The notes beneath the pieces were generated by a model that saw only the letters and a program-made list of their open reading frames with translations, searched no databases and was not told where the DNA came from. From the IMG/VR virus record IMGVR_UViG_3300032240_000370, positions 1 to 21,635 of that record: DNA of 21,635 nt; one strand, 5' to 3'. A program made the position numbers and the translations under genes. Shown here in pieces: positions 1 through 8,370 of the stretch. This DNA comes from a virus. How positions within the stretch are numbered: the first letter of the stretch is position 1; every line of letters begins with the position of its first letter.

Positions 1-56
1 GAACTGAATATCTCGGTAAGGTAGCCAACAAAAATGTTGAAACTTTAACGAAATAA
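1..56 (+). CDS. C-terminal end of an upstream phage gene (partial, possibly portal)
   Basis: Reading from base 3, an open frame codes for 17 residues (TEYLGKVANKNVETLTK) and stops at TAA 54-56. The other two forward frames close almost at once. The next gene's Shine-Dalgarno AAGG overlaps this stop, as at other junctions in the window. In portal-scaffold-capsid gene orders the gene ahead of the scaffold is usually the portal, so that is the likeliest identity. The visible residues are too few to prove it. Confidence 0.55.
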   Translation, partial: TEYLGKVANKNVETLTK

Positions 57-64
57 GGTAATAT

Positions 65-1174
65 ATGTCAGACGTAATCGCTAATGCGACCGCCACTGAG
101 CAAACTGGTGTGAATCCTGTAGATGCTATCGCAGGGATGATTGCCGCCAACAGGCGTAACACTCCCCCTACCGAAGCAGCTGCACCACCAGCAGGACAAG
201 AAGAAGCGAAAGCTGAATCCCCTGAGGCGACTCCTGAGGAAGGAATCGAACCTGAAGATAGTATTGATGGGACTACAGACACTGTAGATTCAGAAGATGC
301 GGATGAGGCCACCGATGGTGTAACCGAACCAGTCAACTTCTTGGAGTTTGCAGAGCAGAATCCTGACATGATGTGGAGAATTCCCAATAAGGATGCCGAA
401 GGTGGCTTTATTGAGATTCCTGTATCAAAGGCGGCTGCTATTCTTGGTCAAGGAAGTGCTATCCATGAGAATGCTCGTAAGCTTAAAGCCGAAAAAGCAG
501 ACTTTGAAGAGTATGAAAGTAAGCGCAGAGCTGAATTAGATGGTTTGCAAATTGGATTGGAATTAACTGTAGTACCTCAGTTGCAACAAGCGGCTGACGA
601 ACTGGTAAAAATTCAAGGATTCAACCAGCAATGGAAGCAAATCTATGACAATGCTACTGATGATGTTCGTAGAAGTGAAGCGGAAGCTGCAATTCGACAA
701 AACAACGAACTGATTCAGGAAAAGTCAGAATTCATCAAGGCGAATAGACCGAGAGTTGAACAGTTTTTTAATCATAGAAGTGAGTTTGTAAAGCAACAGC
801 TTGAACAATCTCGACAAAGCTTCAAAGACAAAGAACTGGCAAACAAAGCGGTTTTTACTGAATTACGAGACAAATTGTCTAAAGAGTGGAATGGTGCAAG
901 CGGTTCATTTGTTCCTGGTGTCCAAAACATTGATTTGGTATCCAGTGATGAATATCTTTTAGGATTGATTCGGGATGGTATGAAATTCCGAGAAGGTCCT
1001 AAAGTCAAGAACGCTGGAGGTTCATTGGCAGCAGCCAGTAAACCAATGGCTCGTGGCAAAACAGCACCTGAAGACAAGACAGTTGAACTTCAAAGGAAAG
1101 CCCAATCTGGTGATAAGAATGCGGCTCGTGACCTTTTAGCAACCATGCTTGCAAACAATAAACGCAAGCGTTAA
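65..1174 (+). CDS. Scaffold-like capsid assembly protein
   Basis: This 369-residue protein has the build of a phage scaffolding protein. Residues about 35-90 are very acidic and rich in Pro, Ala, Glu and Asp. Residues about 130-275 are highly charged and predicted helical or coiled-coil. The C-terminus (about 310-369) is basic and ends in KRKR, comparable to the basic tail by which P22-type scaffolds bind coat protein. It sits directly before the major capsid gene, the usual place for a scaffold, with 15 nt between them. The start has AAGG six bases upstream. There is no obvious protease motif, so a scaffold-protease fusion is unlikely. The call rests on architecture and position, not on a clear sequence signature. 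It probably acts inside the procapsid and leaves or is lost before DNA packaging. Confidence 0.6.
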   Translation: MSDVIANATATEQTGVNPVDAIAGMIAANRRNTPPTEAAAPPAGQEEAKAESPEATPEEGIEPEDSIDGTTDTVDSEDADEATDGVTEPVNFLEFAEQNPDMMWRIPNKDAEGGFIEIPVSKAAAILGQGSAIHENARKLKAEKADFEEYESKRRAELDGLQIGLELTVVPQLQQAADELVKIQGFNQQWKQIYDNATDDVRRSEAEAAIRQNNELIQEKSEFIKANRPRVEQFFNHRSEFVKQQLEQSRQSFKDKELANKAVFTELRDKLSKEWNGASGSFVPGVQNIDLVSSDEYLLGLIRDGMKFREGPKVKNAGGSLAAASKPMARGKTAPEDKTVELQRKAQSGDKNAARDLLATMLANNKRKR

Positions 1175-1189
1175 TTCAGGAGAATTATT

Positions 1190-2344
1190 ATGGCAACGAT
1201 TACAAGTACATCGCTCGGTAACGGCAATGGCGCATATGCTACCGACATCGTGGTTAAAGACCTCGACATGACAGTTTCTAACTATGTTAAGGATCGTACA
1301 CCGCTCACTAACATGGCTATGAGCAAAAAGCGCAAAATCAATTCGACTTTGCACATTTGGCCTAACGACTATTTCCGTACACCAGCTTTGAACGCTAAGT
1401 TGGAAGGTGCTGCTGTTGATTCAAGCGCAGCTGCTTCTAACACACGTTCTAACTTGGGCAACTACACACAGATTTTCACAACTGTGATTGGTGCTACAGG
1501 TACAGCTCGTGCCGTGGAACAAGCTGGTGGCGACCCACAAGCATATCAAGAAGTCAAGCAATTGACTGAGATCATGTTTGACGTTGAGTTGCAGATGGTT
1601 CGTGCCGATGGCGCATCTATCAAGTACTCTGGTCAAGCCGCTACTCAAGGCGCATCACCCAACAATGGCCGTCGTTTTGGTTCTTTGTACTCTTTTGCTG
1701 GCACACGTTCAGGCAACCCAACTTCTGGTACTGCCGTTCTGAACTTGGCTGCATCTGACAGCAACGACACAACTTCTACCACATCTACCAACACTCCTTT
1801 CAATGGCGTGTTGAGCAATGCTGGTTTGGGTTATTTCAGCTTCTCTTCTGGTCAAACTCTGCAAGCTTTCAGCCCCGTGCTGTACAAGCAGTTGGTGACT
1901 GTTGCTGAACAGCGTTTCAATGCCAAGATTACCAACATGGTAGTCCCAACATCGTTGCGTACCACCATCTCTGACAACATTCCTCAGAGCCGTTCTATCA
2001 ATCGTTTCAACCCTGCTGACAAGGGCGACACGATTGGTACATACGAAGGTGACTTCAACTACACCTACCAGATCGATGACTCATGGGTTATGGACCAAAC
2101 TGGTGCAGACAACACTTCCATCTTGTTCTTGAACCCTGACGTTGTTCAGTGGGGTTCTTTGCGTGAACTCGGTCCTAACAACGAAGTGTTCTCTAACGCT
2201 GATGCCTCTTTGGATCAGTACATCATGGAAGGCACACTGATCGTGCGCAATCCTGCTGGTGTTGCTGTTCTGGCAGGTATGACAACTGGTGCTGTGGTAA
2301 CTTCACCTCGTTCTTCTACACAAGTACAGCGTTACTTGGCCTAA
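1190..2344 (+). CDS. Major capsid protein (SU10/DUF5309-like, HK97 fold)
   Basis: This 384-residue protein should form the icosahedral head shell. The N-terminal part has the pattern of the DUF5309/SU10 major head protein family as I recall it: a segment around residues 31-75 with VKDRTPLTN and later FRTPALNAKLEG, then NYTQIF (91-96) followed by a Thr-rich strand and a helix with conserved Gln and Glu (about 119-135). Length is normal for an HK97-fold coat. A strong AGGAGA Shine-Dalgarno (1178-1183) lies six bases before the ATG, fitting high expression. Codon use is tidy, with many GCT, AAC and GTT codons typical of a highly expressed gene. It follows the scaffold-like gene and is closed by a hairpin terminator. 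Exact family membership is from memory, but the role is well supported by sequence and position. Confidence 0.85.
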   Translation: MATITSTSLGNGNGAYATDIVVKDLDMTVSNYVKDRTPLTNMAMSKKRKINSTLHIWPNDYFRTPALNAKLEGAAVDSSAAASNTRSNLGNYTQIFTTVIGATGTARAVEQAGGDPQAYQEVKQLTEIMFDVELQMVRADGASIKYSGQAATQGASPNNGRRFGSLYSFAGTRSGNPTSGTAVLNLAASDSNDTTSTTSTNTPFNGVLSNAGLGYFSFSSGQTLQAFSPVLYKQLVTVAEQRFNAKITNMVVPTSLRTTISDNIPQSRSINRFNPADKGDTIGTYEGDFNYTYQIDDSWVMDQTGADNTSILFLNPDVVQWGSLRELGPNNEVFSNADASLDQYIMEGTLIVRNPAGVAVLAGMTTGAVVTSPRSSTQVQRYLA

Positions 2345-2358
2345 CCTTAGGGTTTCTG

Positions 2359-2383
2359 AAGAAGGTCTTCACGGGCCTTCTTT
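2359..2383 (+). terminator. Intrinsic terminator-like hairpin after the capsid gene
   Basis: AAGAAGGTC (2359-2367) pairs with GGCCTTCTT (2374-2382) to give a 9-bp stem with one G-T wobble and a six-base loop. It sits 14 bases after the capsid stop codon. The T-run is short (TTCTTT, partly inside the stem), so termination may be incomplete, which would let some transcription run into the tail genes. This is in the longest intergenic gap of the window. Confidence 0.6.
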
Positions 2384-2393
2384 GGAAAATCAT

Positions 2394-2397
2394 GGAG
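2394..2397 (+). promoter_or_regulatory. Shine-Dalgarno GGAG that sets the start at 2404
   Basis: GGAG lies six bases before ATG 2404 but inside the codons that follow the earlier in-frame ATG at 2392. The earlier ATG has no comparable site (TTTGGAAAATC, with a weaker GGA). The later start is therefore preferred. Confidence 0.55.
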
Positions 2398-2403
2398 CAT
2401 GGC

Positions 2404-2913
2404 ATGGAATTGAATCTTAATAACGAAGAAGCCAAAGTAAACGAGGATTACTACACTGGTGGTGTTCTTGCCGGAGGCTTAGAAGGTGCGTTAATTAAAA
2501 ACGACAAGATGTTCAATGAAGTTAAGTCTGGAACATGGTCGCAAACATTTAACACACCCAATATCAATTACAAGGTTGGTGCTATTGATGGTGAGCGTTA
2601 TGTTCAATATGAACAAAAGAACGTGGAATCCGTCAGGCAGTATTGCAAAGATCGCAGAGAGTTTTACAAGATGATTGGCACAACGGACAACCCGTTATTT
2701 GCTGGTACTTTTGAAGCGATGAATCTGCCAAAGTGCTTTGCCCATGAAATTAGCTCAAAGTGGTTTAATAACCGCCCATGGGAATTGATCAAAATGGACA
2801 AAAAAGACAAAATTTTGTTTTATGCCATTGTGAACCAATATTACAGCGACTTTGTTTGCCACCCTAGCGGAAAAATCCCACTCCCTTATAATCCAATTGT
2901 CCCGACCAAATAA
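2404..2913 (+). CDS. Unknown capsid-adjacent phage protein
   Basis: I do not recognise this 169-residue protein (173 if started at 2392). It begins MELNLNNEEA and is a soluble, mixed alpha/beta protein without signal peptide or membrane segment. The middle is charged and aromatic (around EQKNVESVRQYCKDRR), and the end is Pro-rich (LPYNPIVPTK). It has four cysteines but no evident metal site. It lies between the capsid gene and an adaptor-like gene, which in short-tailed phages often holds head-completion, decoration or neck proteins. One of those roles is an inference from place only. The GGAG at 2394-2397 favours the start at 2404. The stop is followed after 9 nt by the next ATG, so the two are probably translated from one message. 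Confidence 0.75.
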   Translation: MELNLNNEEAKVNEDYYTGGVLAGGLEGALIKNDKMFNEVKSGTWSQTFNTPNINYKVGAIDGERYVQYEQKNVESVRQYCKDRREFYKMIGTTDNPLFAGTFEAMNLPKCFAHEISSKWFNNRPWELIKMDKKDKILFYAIVNQYYSDFVCHPSGKIPLPYNPIVPTK

Positions 2914-2922
2914 GGATGTTCT

Positions 2923-3909
2923 ATGGCTCTTTTTATCCAATCCGGTAACGCTTTAGTTACTCGTGTAGCACAATGGGTAGGAGCTATTCCAGCCTCAATC
3001 GGCATAAATGCCACAGCTTTTAATTCCTCAACTGGCGTACTTACTGCAGCATCTTCTGTCGATGGAATTATTCTTCCTGGTGACTTTATTGGTCCTAGTG
3101 CTTTAAAGTCTTACACCACAGTTTTGGCTGTTTCTGGTACTTCCATTACAGTCAGTGACATTGAAAGCGTTTGGGCAGGTACAACATACCCAACAGCCAT
3201 ATTGAAGTTGCCAACTCAATCAACTTCCGAAATCATGTCTTCTATCCAGTTGTGCGAACTCAAGATGCGTACAATTGAACTTCCCGCTTTACGCTCAAAT
3301 CCTTATGGTGATACACCCGCAGTTTTGGTGACTGATGCCCAAGGCATGGCTCCAATCCCTGCGGACATGAACAAGCCAATCTTGTTCTTCCAAGAAACGC
3401 CTAATAGTTCTGTGCCACCAGGCACTCCTGCTGCTTCCATGGGCCCTTGGATCATTTATGACCGAGTTGGTGACCGAGAAATCATTCGCAGACGCATGAT
3501 TGACCAGTTATATGTGCGTCCATTTGGTGTGCCACGAGTTATTCGTGCTTCATTCTCTGAAGTTGGTCAAAAATATGTGTTTACGCCAAACCCTGGTGAA
3601 AACGTCAATATTAAAGCTTATTACCAACGCACATTCCCATTTTTGTTTGGGCCAACAGATGATGCATTGAATCCTATTGTTCAAAACAATGCTGCTTTGG
3701 CTTCATTCCCTGAAGGTTATTTGTATGGCACATTGTGGGCATACTACGACAAGAACAAGAATAACGAAGAAGCTCAAAAATGGAGCGCACGTTATGAAGA
3801 TGCATATGGTTTGATTGAAGATCAGAACTTTAAGGGCAAGTGGCTTGGTGGAGATCAACATCTCACATCCGAGTTCCAACCACGCAATTATCGTTACAGC
3901 TTCAAGTAA
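2923..3909 (+). CDS. Head-tail adaptor-like protein (SU10-adaptor type)
   Basis: The second half of this 328-residue protein (about 100-315) resembles the adaptor proteins of SU10-like and T7-like phages, which sit under the portal and connect head and tail. Visible signs are an early helix with IQLCELKMRTIELPAL, a PIPADMNKPILFF element like the LPxDF stretch of the family, a basic patch (DREIIRRRMI), a VFTPNPGENV strand, a KAYYQRTFPFL segment, and a C-terminal helical pair with FPEGYLYGTLWAYY and the KW..RYEDAYGLI helix. Residues about 20-92 form an additional Thr/Ser/Val-rich beta region ahead of the adaptor helices, which may be an extra domain. AAGGA precedes the ATG. The position just after the capsid genes agrees. 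It could instead be a tail tubular or gatekeeper-like protein; I favour adaptor. Confidence 0.6.
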   Translation: MALFIQSGNALVTRVAQWVGAIPASIGINATAFNSSTGVLTAASSVDGIILPGDFIGPSALKSYTTVLAVSGTSITVSDIESVWAGTTYPTAILKLPTQSTSEIMSSIQLCELKMRTIELPALRSNPYGDTPAVLVTDAQGMAPIPADMNKPILFFQETPNSSVPPGTPAASMGPWIIYDRVGDREIIRRRMIDQLYVRPFGVPRVIRASFSEVGQKYVFTPNPGENVNIKAYYQRTFPFLFGPTDDALNPIVQNNAALASFPEGYLYGTLWAYYDKNKNNEEAQKWSARYEDAYGLIEDQNFKGKWLGGDQHLTSEFQPRNYRYSFK

Positions 3910-3918
3910 GGAAAATTT

Positions 3919-5538
3919 ATGGCTACAAGCGGTCTTTACGGAAGCAGTCCTACAGGCGGGTTGGTTGCGGCTCCTGGTGCTGAGTCAGCAGGTTTGTATG
4001 GTAACTCTACAAACTTTGGCGGCACATATTTTGAGTGGTTTGTTTTTCAAGAATCAGCCACTGCGCCAGCAACCCCAACAGGCGGTTCATGGAACTTTCT
4101 GACCAACACTGGAACACCTCCAACAGGTTGGACAACTGCACCTCCTACAAACCCAACAAATACTGTTTGGTTTTCTATTTCGATTGTCAACAGTCGTAAT
4201 AATGCGGCATTGGTTTGGACAACACCTGCGCCTTTGATTAAGTCTGGACCCACCGGACCTACAGGCAGTGTTGGACCTACAGGCAGTGCAGGACCTACGG
4301 GCGCAGCCGGACCCACAGGAAGTTCAGGACCTACTGGAAGCGCAGGGCCTACAGGCGCAGCAGGTGCGGCAGGACCCACAGGCCCCACTGGAAATGTTGG
4401 ACCCACAGGAAGTATTGGCAATACAGGACCCACAGGTCCTACCGGAGCCGCATCCACAGTAGCCGGACCTACAGGTGCAGCGGGACCCACCGGACCCACA
4501 GGAGCAACTGGAGCCGCATCAAGTGTTGCCGGACCAACCGGACCCACGGGCACACAGGGAAATGCTGGACCAACAGGCCCCACAGGAAGTACTGGAGCGG
4601 CTTCTACAGTGCCAGGTCCCACAGGCCCCACAGGCAGTGTTGGAAGCTCAGGACCCACGGGTCCCACAGGCGGTGTCGGACCTACAGGTCCTGGTGGTGC
4701 TTTGGCTTATTGGGGTTCTTTTTGGGACACAACAACTCAAACTGCTGCTTCAATTAATACCCCATATTTAATTACGCTAAATAGCTACGATACTGCAAAC
4801 AATGGCATTTCTGTTGTTTCTGGCAGCCGAGTAACTTTTGCAAATGCGGGTGTTTATAGCCTAACATTTTCAATTCAATTTACAAATCACAGTACAGCAT
4901 TAGGAAACACACAAGTTTGGTTGCGTAAAAATGGAACTGATTTATCAGATACCAATTCGCATTACGATGTTCCTGACAAACAAGGAAGTTCATATTCTTC
5001 ACAAGTTTTAACAGTTAATTTTGCATTTCAAATTGCCGCATCGGATTACATTGAATTAGTTTGGGAAACAGCAAATACAAATGTTTATATAGAAACATTG
5101 TCGGCAGGAAGTAATTATCCAAGAACACCAGGTGTTATTTTTACTGCCACTCAAGTGATGTATACCAACCTTGGACCCACAGGTCCTACTGGAAGTGCAG
5201 GAAGTGCAGGAACTACGGGACCCACAGGCCCCACCGGAAGTGCAGGAACAAACGGACCCACTGGCCCGACAGGTGCTAACTCTACAGTTGCAGGACCTAC
5301 AGGCCCCACAGGTGCAAACGGAACAAATGGAGCCGCAGGACCTACAGGTCCCACTGGAGCAAATGGAACTGCCGGAAGTGTTGGACCAACAGGCCCGACT
5401 GGAACAAACGGAACTGCGGGACCCACGGGACCTACAGGTGCGGCATCAACTGTTGCCGGACCCACAGGTCCTACTGGAAGTGCGGGACCTACAGGTAGTG
5501 CAGGTGCGGGTAATGCTTACGCATGGTTTATAGTTTAA
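3919..5538 (+). CDS. Collagen-like tail fibre with jelly-roll insert
   Basis: This 539-residue protein is a fibrous virion protein, probably a side fibre or head fibre for adhesion. Residues 1-40 are Gly/Ser-rich. Residues about 41-105 form a small module with PATPTGG, GWTTAPP and a VWFSISIV strand, also found in the fibre gene at 11521-13242. Residues 110-260 are collagen-like Gly-X-Y, mostly Gly-Pro-Thr. Residues about 261-413 form a beta domain resembling C1q/TNF jelly rolls ([30 protein letters not shown]). A second Gly-Pro-Thr block spans 419-530, and the protein ends in NAYAWFIV. Such proteins form trimers through collagen triple helices capped by a jelly-roll trimer. Five short interruptions of the A-(A/N)-S-(T/S)-V type break the triplet phase. 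Neighbouring genes are also adhesins. Confidence 0.85.
   Translation: MATSGLYGSSPTGGLVAAPGAESAGLYGNSTNFGGTYFEWFVFQESATAPATPTGGSWNFLTNTGTPPTGWTTAPPTNPTNTVWFSISIVNSRNNAALVWTTPAPLIKSGPTGPTGSVGPTGSAGPTGAAGPTGSSGPTGSAGPTGAAGAAGPTGPTGNVGPTGSIGNTGPTGPTGAASTVAGPTGAAGPTGPTGATGAASSVAGPTGPTGTQGNAGPTGPTGSTGAASTVPGPTGPTGSVGSSGPTGPTGGVGPTGPGGALAYWGSFWDTTTQTAASINTPYLITLNSYDTANNGISVVSGSRVTFANAGVYSLTFSIQFTNHSTALGNTQVWLRKNGTDLSDTNSHYDVPDKQGSSYSSQVLTVNFAFQIAASDYIELVWETANTNVYIETLSAGSNYPRTPGVIFTATQVMYTNLGPTGPTGSAGSAGTTGPTGPTGSAGTNGPTGPTGANSTVAGPTGPTGANGTNGAAGPTGPTGANGTAGSVGPTGPTGTNGTAGPTGPTGAASTVAGPTGPTGSAGPTGSAGAGNAYAWFIV
4246..4698 (+). repeat. Collagen-like Gly-Pro-Thr repeat block 1
   Basis: About 150 residues of Gly-X-Y triplets with about two dozen Gly-Pro-Thr units, often paired (GPTGPTG) and alternating with SVG, SAG or AAG. 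At DNA level the unit is a degenerate 9-mer such as GGACCCACA, with many synonymous variants (GGACCTACA, GGACCAACA, GGCCCCACA), so the repeats are not identical copies. Three phase-breaking hinges (AASTVA, AASSVA, AASTVP) lie at residues 177, 199 and 227. Confidence 0.9.
5173..5508 (+). repeat. Collagen-like Gly-Pro-Thr repeat block 2
   Basis: About 112 residues of Gly-X-Y triplets after the jelly-roll domain. Units are GPTGPTG pairs separated by triplets rich in Asn, Thr, Ala and Ser (GANGTNGAAG type), giving more Asn than block 1. Two hinges (ANSTVA at 453 and AASTVA at 508) match those in block 1. The DNA units are synonymous variants of the same 9-mer. Confidence 0.9.
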
Positions 5539-5547
5539 GAGGTATAT

Positions 5548-6369
5548 ATGTCAACTCTAGTCCTTGATTCAACACTAAAAACCATTAAGGTTTCAATGTC
5601 GGGTGCTGCGGCAACGACTAATCCAGACTTTACTGTTTCTTATGCAGATAATAATGGAACTACTTTTACTGAAGGTGCTTCTGATGGTGCTTTAACAGGT
5701 GCAACAGATGCAACTGTAGTATCAGCTCCTGCAAGTGGTTATCGCAGAATTATTAAAAAGATTTTCATTGAAAACAAAGATACTGCCGCAGTAACAATTA
5801 CTGTTAAGTATGACAACAATGGAACTCAAAGAAACATTGTTAAAGTAACTCTTAATGTTGGAGATACTTGGTCAACTGATGGCACATTTGATACTTATGG
5901 TGCTTTAAAACAAACATTAGGTACTGTTAATCTTTCAAGTGTTACTGGAACATTGGCTGTAGCTAATGGTGGTACTGGAGTTACAACTTCTACTGGCACA
6001 GGATCAGTAGTATTGTCATCATCACCAACATTGACAAATCCAACTGTTACAAACTATGTAGAAACCGCATACACAGCAAATAGTTCAACTGCTATTACTT
6101 TGGCATTGACTAACGGCACAGTACAAATCATTACCTTGACAGGCAATGCAACAATTACCATGCCTACTGCTGGCGCAGGTAAATCATTTATTTTGTTGTT
6201 ACGCCAAGATGCTACTGGCTCACGCACAGTTACTTGGTCAACAGTCAATTGGGCTGGCGGTACTGCACCTACCGTTACTAGCACCGCAAGCAAACAAGAC
6301 ATTTATTCTTTCTTTAGCGATGGCACATCTTGGTATGGTGTAACTGTTGGACAGAACTACACACAATAA
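5548..6369 (+). CDS. Tail fibre protein with NGGTGVTT linker
   Basis: This 273-residue protein is a virion fibre or adhesin component. Residues 1-115 form a Thr/Asp-rich beta region that may be the attachment part. Residues about 138-165 hold the widespread phage-fibre linker NGGTGVTTSTGTGSVVLS followed by SSPTLTNPTV, which in many fibres separates the shaft from the C-terminal domain. Residues about 180-273 are a small beta domain with TLTGNATITMP, GKSFILLLRQD, VTWSTVNWAGG and a SDGTSWYGVTVG ending, a C-terminal pattern I associate with phage fibres. There is no signal peptide or membrane segment. It lies 9 nt after the collagen-like fibre with GAGG before the start, and is probably made together with it. 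The receptor is unknown. Confidence 0.75.
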   Translation: MSTLVLDSTLKTIKVSMSGAAATTNPDFTVSYADNNGTTFTEGASDGALTGATDATVVSAPASGYRRIIKKIFIENKDTAAVTITVKYDNNGTQRNIVKVTLNVGDTWSTDGTFDTYGALKQTLGTVNLSSVTGTLAVANGGTGVTTSTGTGSVVLSSSPTLTNPTVTNYVETAYTANSSTAITLALTNGTVQIITLTGNATITMPTAGAGKSFILLLRQDATGSRTVTWSTVNWAGGTAPTVTSTASKQDIYSFFSDGTSWYGVTVGQNYTQ

Positions 6370-6378
6370 GGAATAGTA

Positions 6379-8361
6379 ATGTTTGCTGCATCCAAAACAT
6401 CAGCACCATCAGGCGGCCCTAAGGACGCACAGTTTAATTACGTCACTATGCTTTTGCATGGTGATGGTACTAATGGCGCACAAAACAATACGTTTGTAGA
6501 TGGCAGCATCAATAACTACAGTATTACCCGTAACGGCAATACAACCCAAGGTTCTTTTTCGCCTTATGGGTCTAATTGGTCTAATTACATTGGTTCTGGA
6601 AATAAACTTGATGGGCCAACAAATGCAGCGTTTGCTTTTGGTACTGGCGACTTTACAATCAGCGCATGGGTGTTTATTGCAGATGGAACATCATCACAAA
6701 TTATTTGGACAAACCAGACAACAAGTTCCGCAAATGCACCAAACCTTGTTTTTTTTATTTTAAACAACAATGTTTGTATTGCTAACACCAATACAGCTCA
6801 TGTTCCATCAAGCGGAACTATTGCAAACAATACATGGAATTATGTCGGTGTAACAAGGTCATCAGGAACATATACTTTTTACATCAATGGTTCCACATCG
6901 GGAACAACATCAAGCATTGGAACTGACAACATTACAGAGAATGCTTGTCATATTGGTTATGGTAACTATGGAAGTAGTTATTATTTTGGTGGATACATTT
7001 CCAACTTAAGAGTAATTAAGGGTTCTGCCGTAACCCCTACAGTACCAACAACACCATTAACTGCTATATCAGGCACAAGCCTTTTAACTTGTCAATCTAA
7101 CCGATATATTGATAACAGCAGTAACGCATTTACCATTACTACAACAGGCACACCAAGCGTTCAACGCTTCAACCCATTTGGTACTTCTACCGCCTACTCC
7201 ACAAGCGTGATTGGTGGGTCAGGGTATTTCGATGGCACTGGTGACAATTTAACTGCGTCAACAAACATTTCTTTAAGTGGTAATTTTTGTATTGAAGCAT
7301 GGTTTAAAACAACAACTACAACAACCTATGCTTGTATTTTTTCAGATGAAAGCGTAAGTAATGGAACAACAATTCTTTTGAATAATGGTTCAAACAATGG
7401 ACAAATTACTGTTTATTCAAAAAATATTGTTACAAATTTTGCATCTACTGTAACGGGTTTAAATAACAACGCATGGCATCATGTTGCTTTTACTAGAAGT
7501 GGCTCTACTTGTTATTTGTTTGTAGACGGAGTTCAGCAAAATACAACTACTGGTTCTGGAACTTCAACAGGAAGCACAGCGTTAATTGGCACAAGTTTTT
7601 TTGCTTCTCGTGATTTTTTAGGATATATCAGCGACTTTAGGTTTGTTACTGGTTCTGCCGTTTACACATCTGCATTTACTCCACCAACAACACCGTTAAC
7701 CGCAATTAGCGGAACACAACTTTTGTTGTCAATGCAAAATGGCGCAATCTACGACAACGCCATGATAAACAATTTAGAAACTGTAGGTAATGCACAGATT
7801 TCTACAAGCGTTAAAAAGTTTGGAACAGGGTCTTTGTATTTTGATGGGACAGGGGATTATTTAACATTAACAAATTTAAATGCGTTTACTTTAACAACGG
7901 GAAATTGGACAATTGAAGGATGGGTAAACCCAACAACAATTAGTGGTTCTGCCGCTTCAAATACTATTTTTGCTAACGGCTATCCCGTGCAAATTTATGT
8001 ACAAAATAATAATGTAGCCATGTATGTTTCTTCTACAAATACATCAGGTACATATTTTGTAAACCCCGCTTTAGGCCCAACAAGTTCATTATCAACAAAT
8101 GTTTGGTCGCATTTTGCTTGTGTTAAAAATGGCAACAATTACACAGTTTATGTAAATGGTGTTGCGGGAACAACTGTAACTTCATCAACTGCACCAGCCG
8201 CACCAAACACCACAACTGCAATGAATGTTGGTTCTTGGAATAATACCAATGCTTACTATACGGGATACATTGATGATTTACGAATCACTAATGGTTATGC
8301 ACGATATACAAGCAACTTTACCGCACCAACAGCAGCATTCTCTAATACTGGCCCAATTTAA
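6379..8361 (+). CDS. Triple LamG/concanavalin-like adhesin
   Basis: This 660-residue protein carries three laminin-G/concanavalin A-like lectin domains. Each has the family pattern of a FDGTGD strand, an (I)EAW or (I)SAWV core strand, a W..V/W.H.A..R strand, a Y.FYING or VNG turn, and a GYISDLR ending. They lie at about residues 80-215, 280-425 and 485-640. The two linkers share PTTPLTAISGT and an LL motif, so the protein grew by tandem duplication of a domain plus linker. The N-terminal 60 residues (LLHGDGTNG, NNYSITRNGN) form a partial version of the same fold or a virion-anchor segment. LamG folds usually bind sugars or glycans, so this is likely the receptor-binding protein for surface polysaccharide. 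The three domains have diverged strongly at DNA level. No catalytic site was seen. Confidence 0.8.
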   Translation: MFAASKTSAPSGGPKDAQFNYVTMLLHGDGTNGAQNNTFVDGSINNYSITRNGNTTQGSFSPYGSNWSNYIGSGNKLDGPTNAAFAFGTGDFTISAWVFIADGTSSQIIWTNQTTSSANAPNLVFFILNNNVCIANTNTAHVPSSGTIANNTWNYVGVTRSSGTYTFYINGSTSGTTSSIGTDNITENACHIGYGNYGSSYYFGGYISNLRVIKGSAVTPTVPTTPLTAISGTSLLTCQSNRYIDNSSNAFTITTTGTPSVQRFNPFGTSTAYSTSVIGGSGYFDGTGDNLTASTNISLSGNFCIEAWFKTTTTTTYACIFSDESVSNGTTILLNNGSNNGQITVYSKNIVTNFASTVTGLNNNAWHHVAFTRSGSTCYLFVDGVQQNTTTGSGTSTGSTALIGTSFFASRDFLGYISDFRFVTGSAVYTSAFTPPTTPLTAISGTQLLLSMQNGAIYDNAMINNLETVGNAQISTSVKKFGTGSLYFDGTGDYLTLTNLNAFTLTTGNWTIEGWVNPTTISGSAASNTIFANGYPVQIYVQNNNVAMYVSSTNTSGTYFVNPALGPTSSLSTNVWSHFACVKNGNNYTVYVNGVAGTTVTSSTAPAAPNTTTAMNVGSWNNTNAYYTGYIDDLRITNGYARYTSNFTAPTAAFSNTGPI

Positions 8362-8370
8362 GGAAGCATC

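Noticed and set aside
3815-4102. Forward frame spanning the end of the adaptor gene and the start of the fibre gene
   Set aside because: It begins inside the adaptor gene, has no ribosome site, and the two genes on either side have matching starts, stops and compositions.
4047-4667. Long minus-strand open frame of GPVGPVG type over collagen block 1
   Set aside because: It is the antisense of Gly-Pro-Thr codons: GGNCCNACN reads on the other strand as GTNGGNCC-like codons, giving Val-Gly-Pro. It has no ribosome site and the sense frame is clearly the gene.
5151-5465. Minus-strand GPVGPVG frame over collagen block 2
   Set aside because: Same antisense effect of the repeat codons. The sense gene continues through it with a proper C-terminus.
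6379-8361. Diversity-generating retroelement variable region in the LamG adhesin or other fibres
   Set aside because: Asn-rich, AAC/AAT-heavy stretches were noted, but no reverse transcriptase or template repeat exists in the window, and no near-identical copy was seen.
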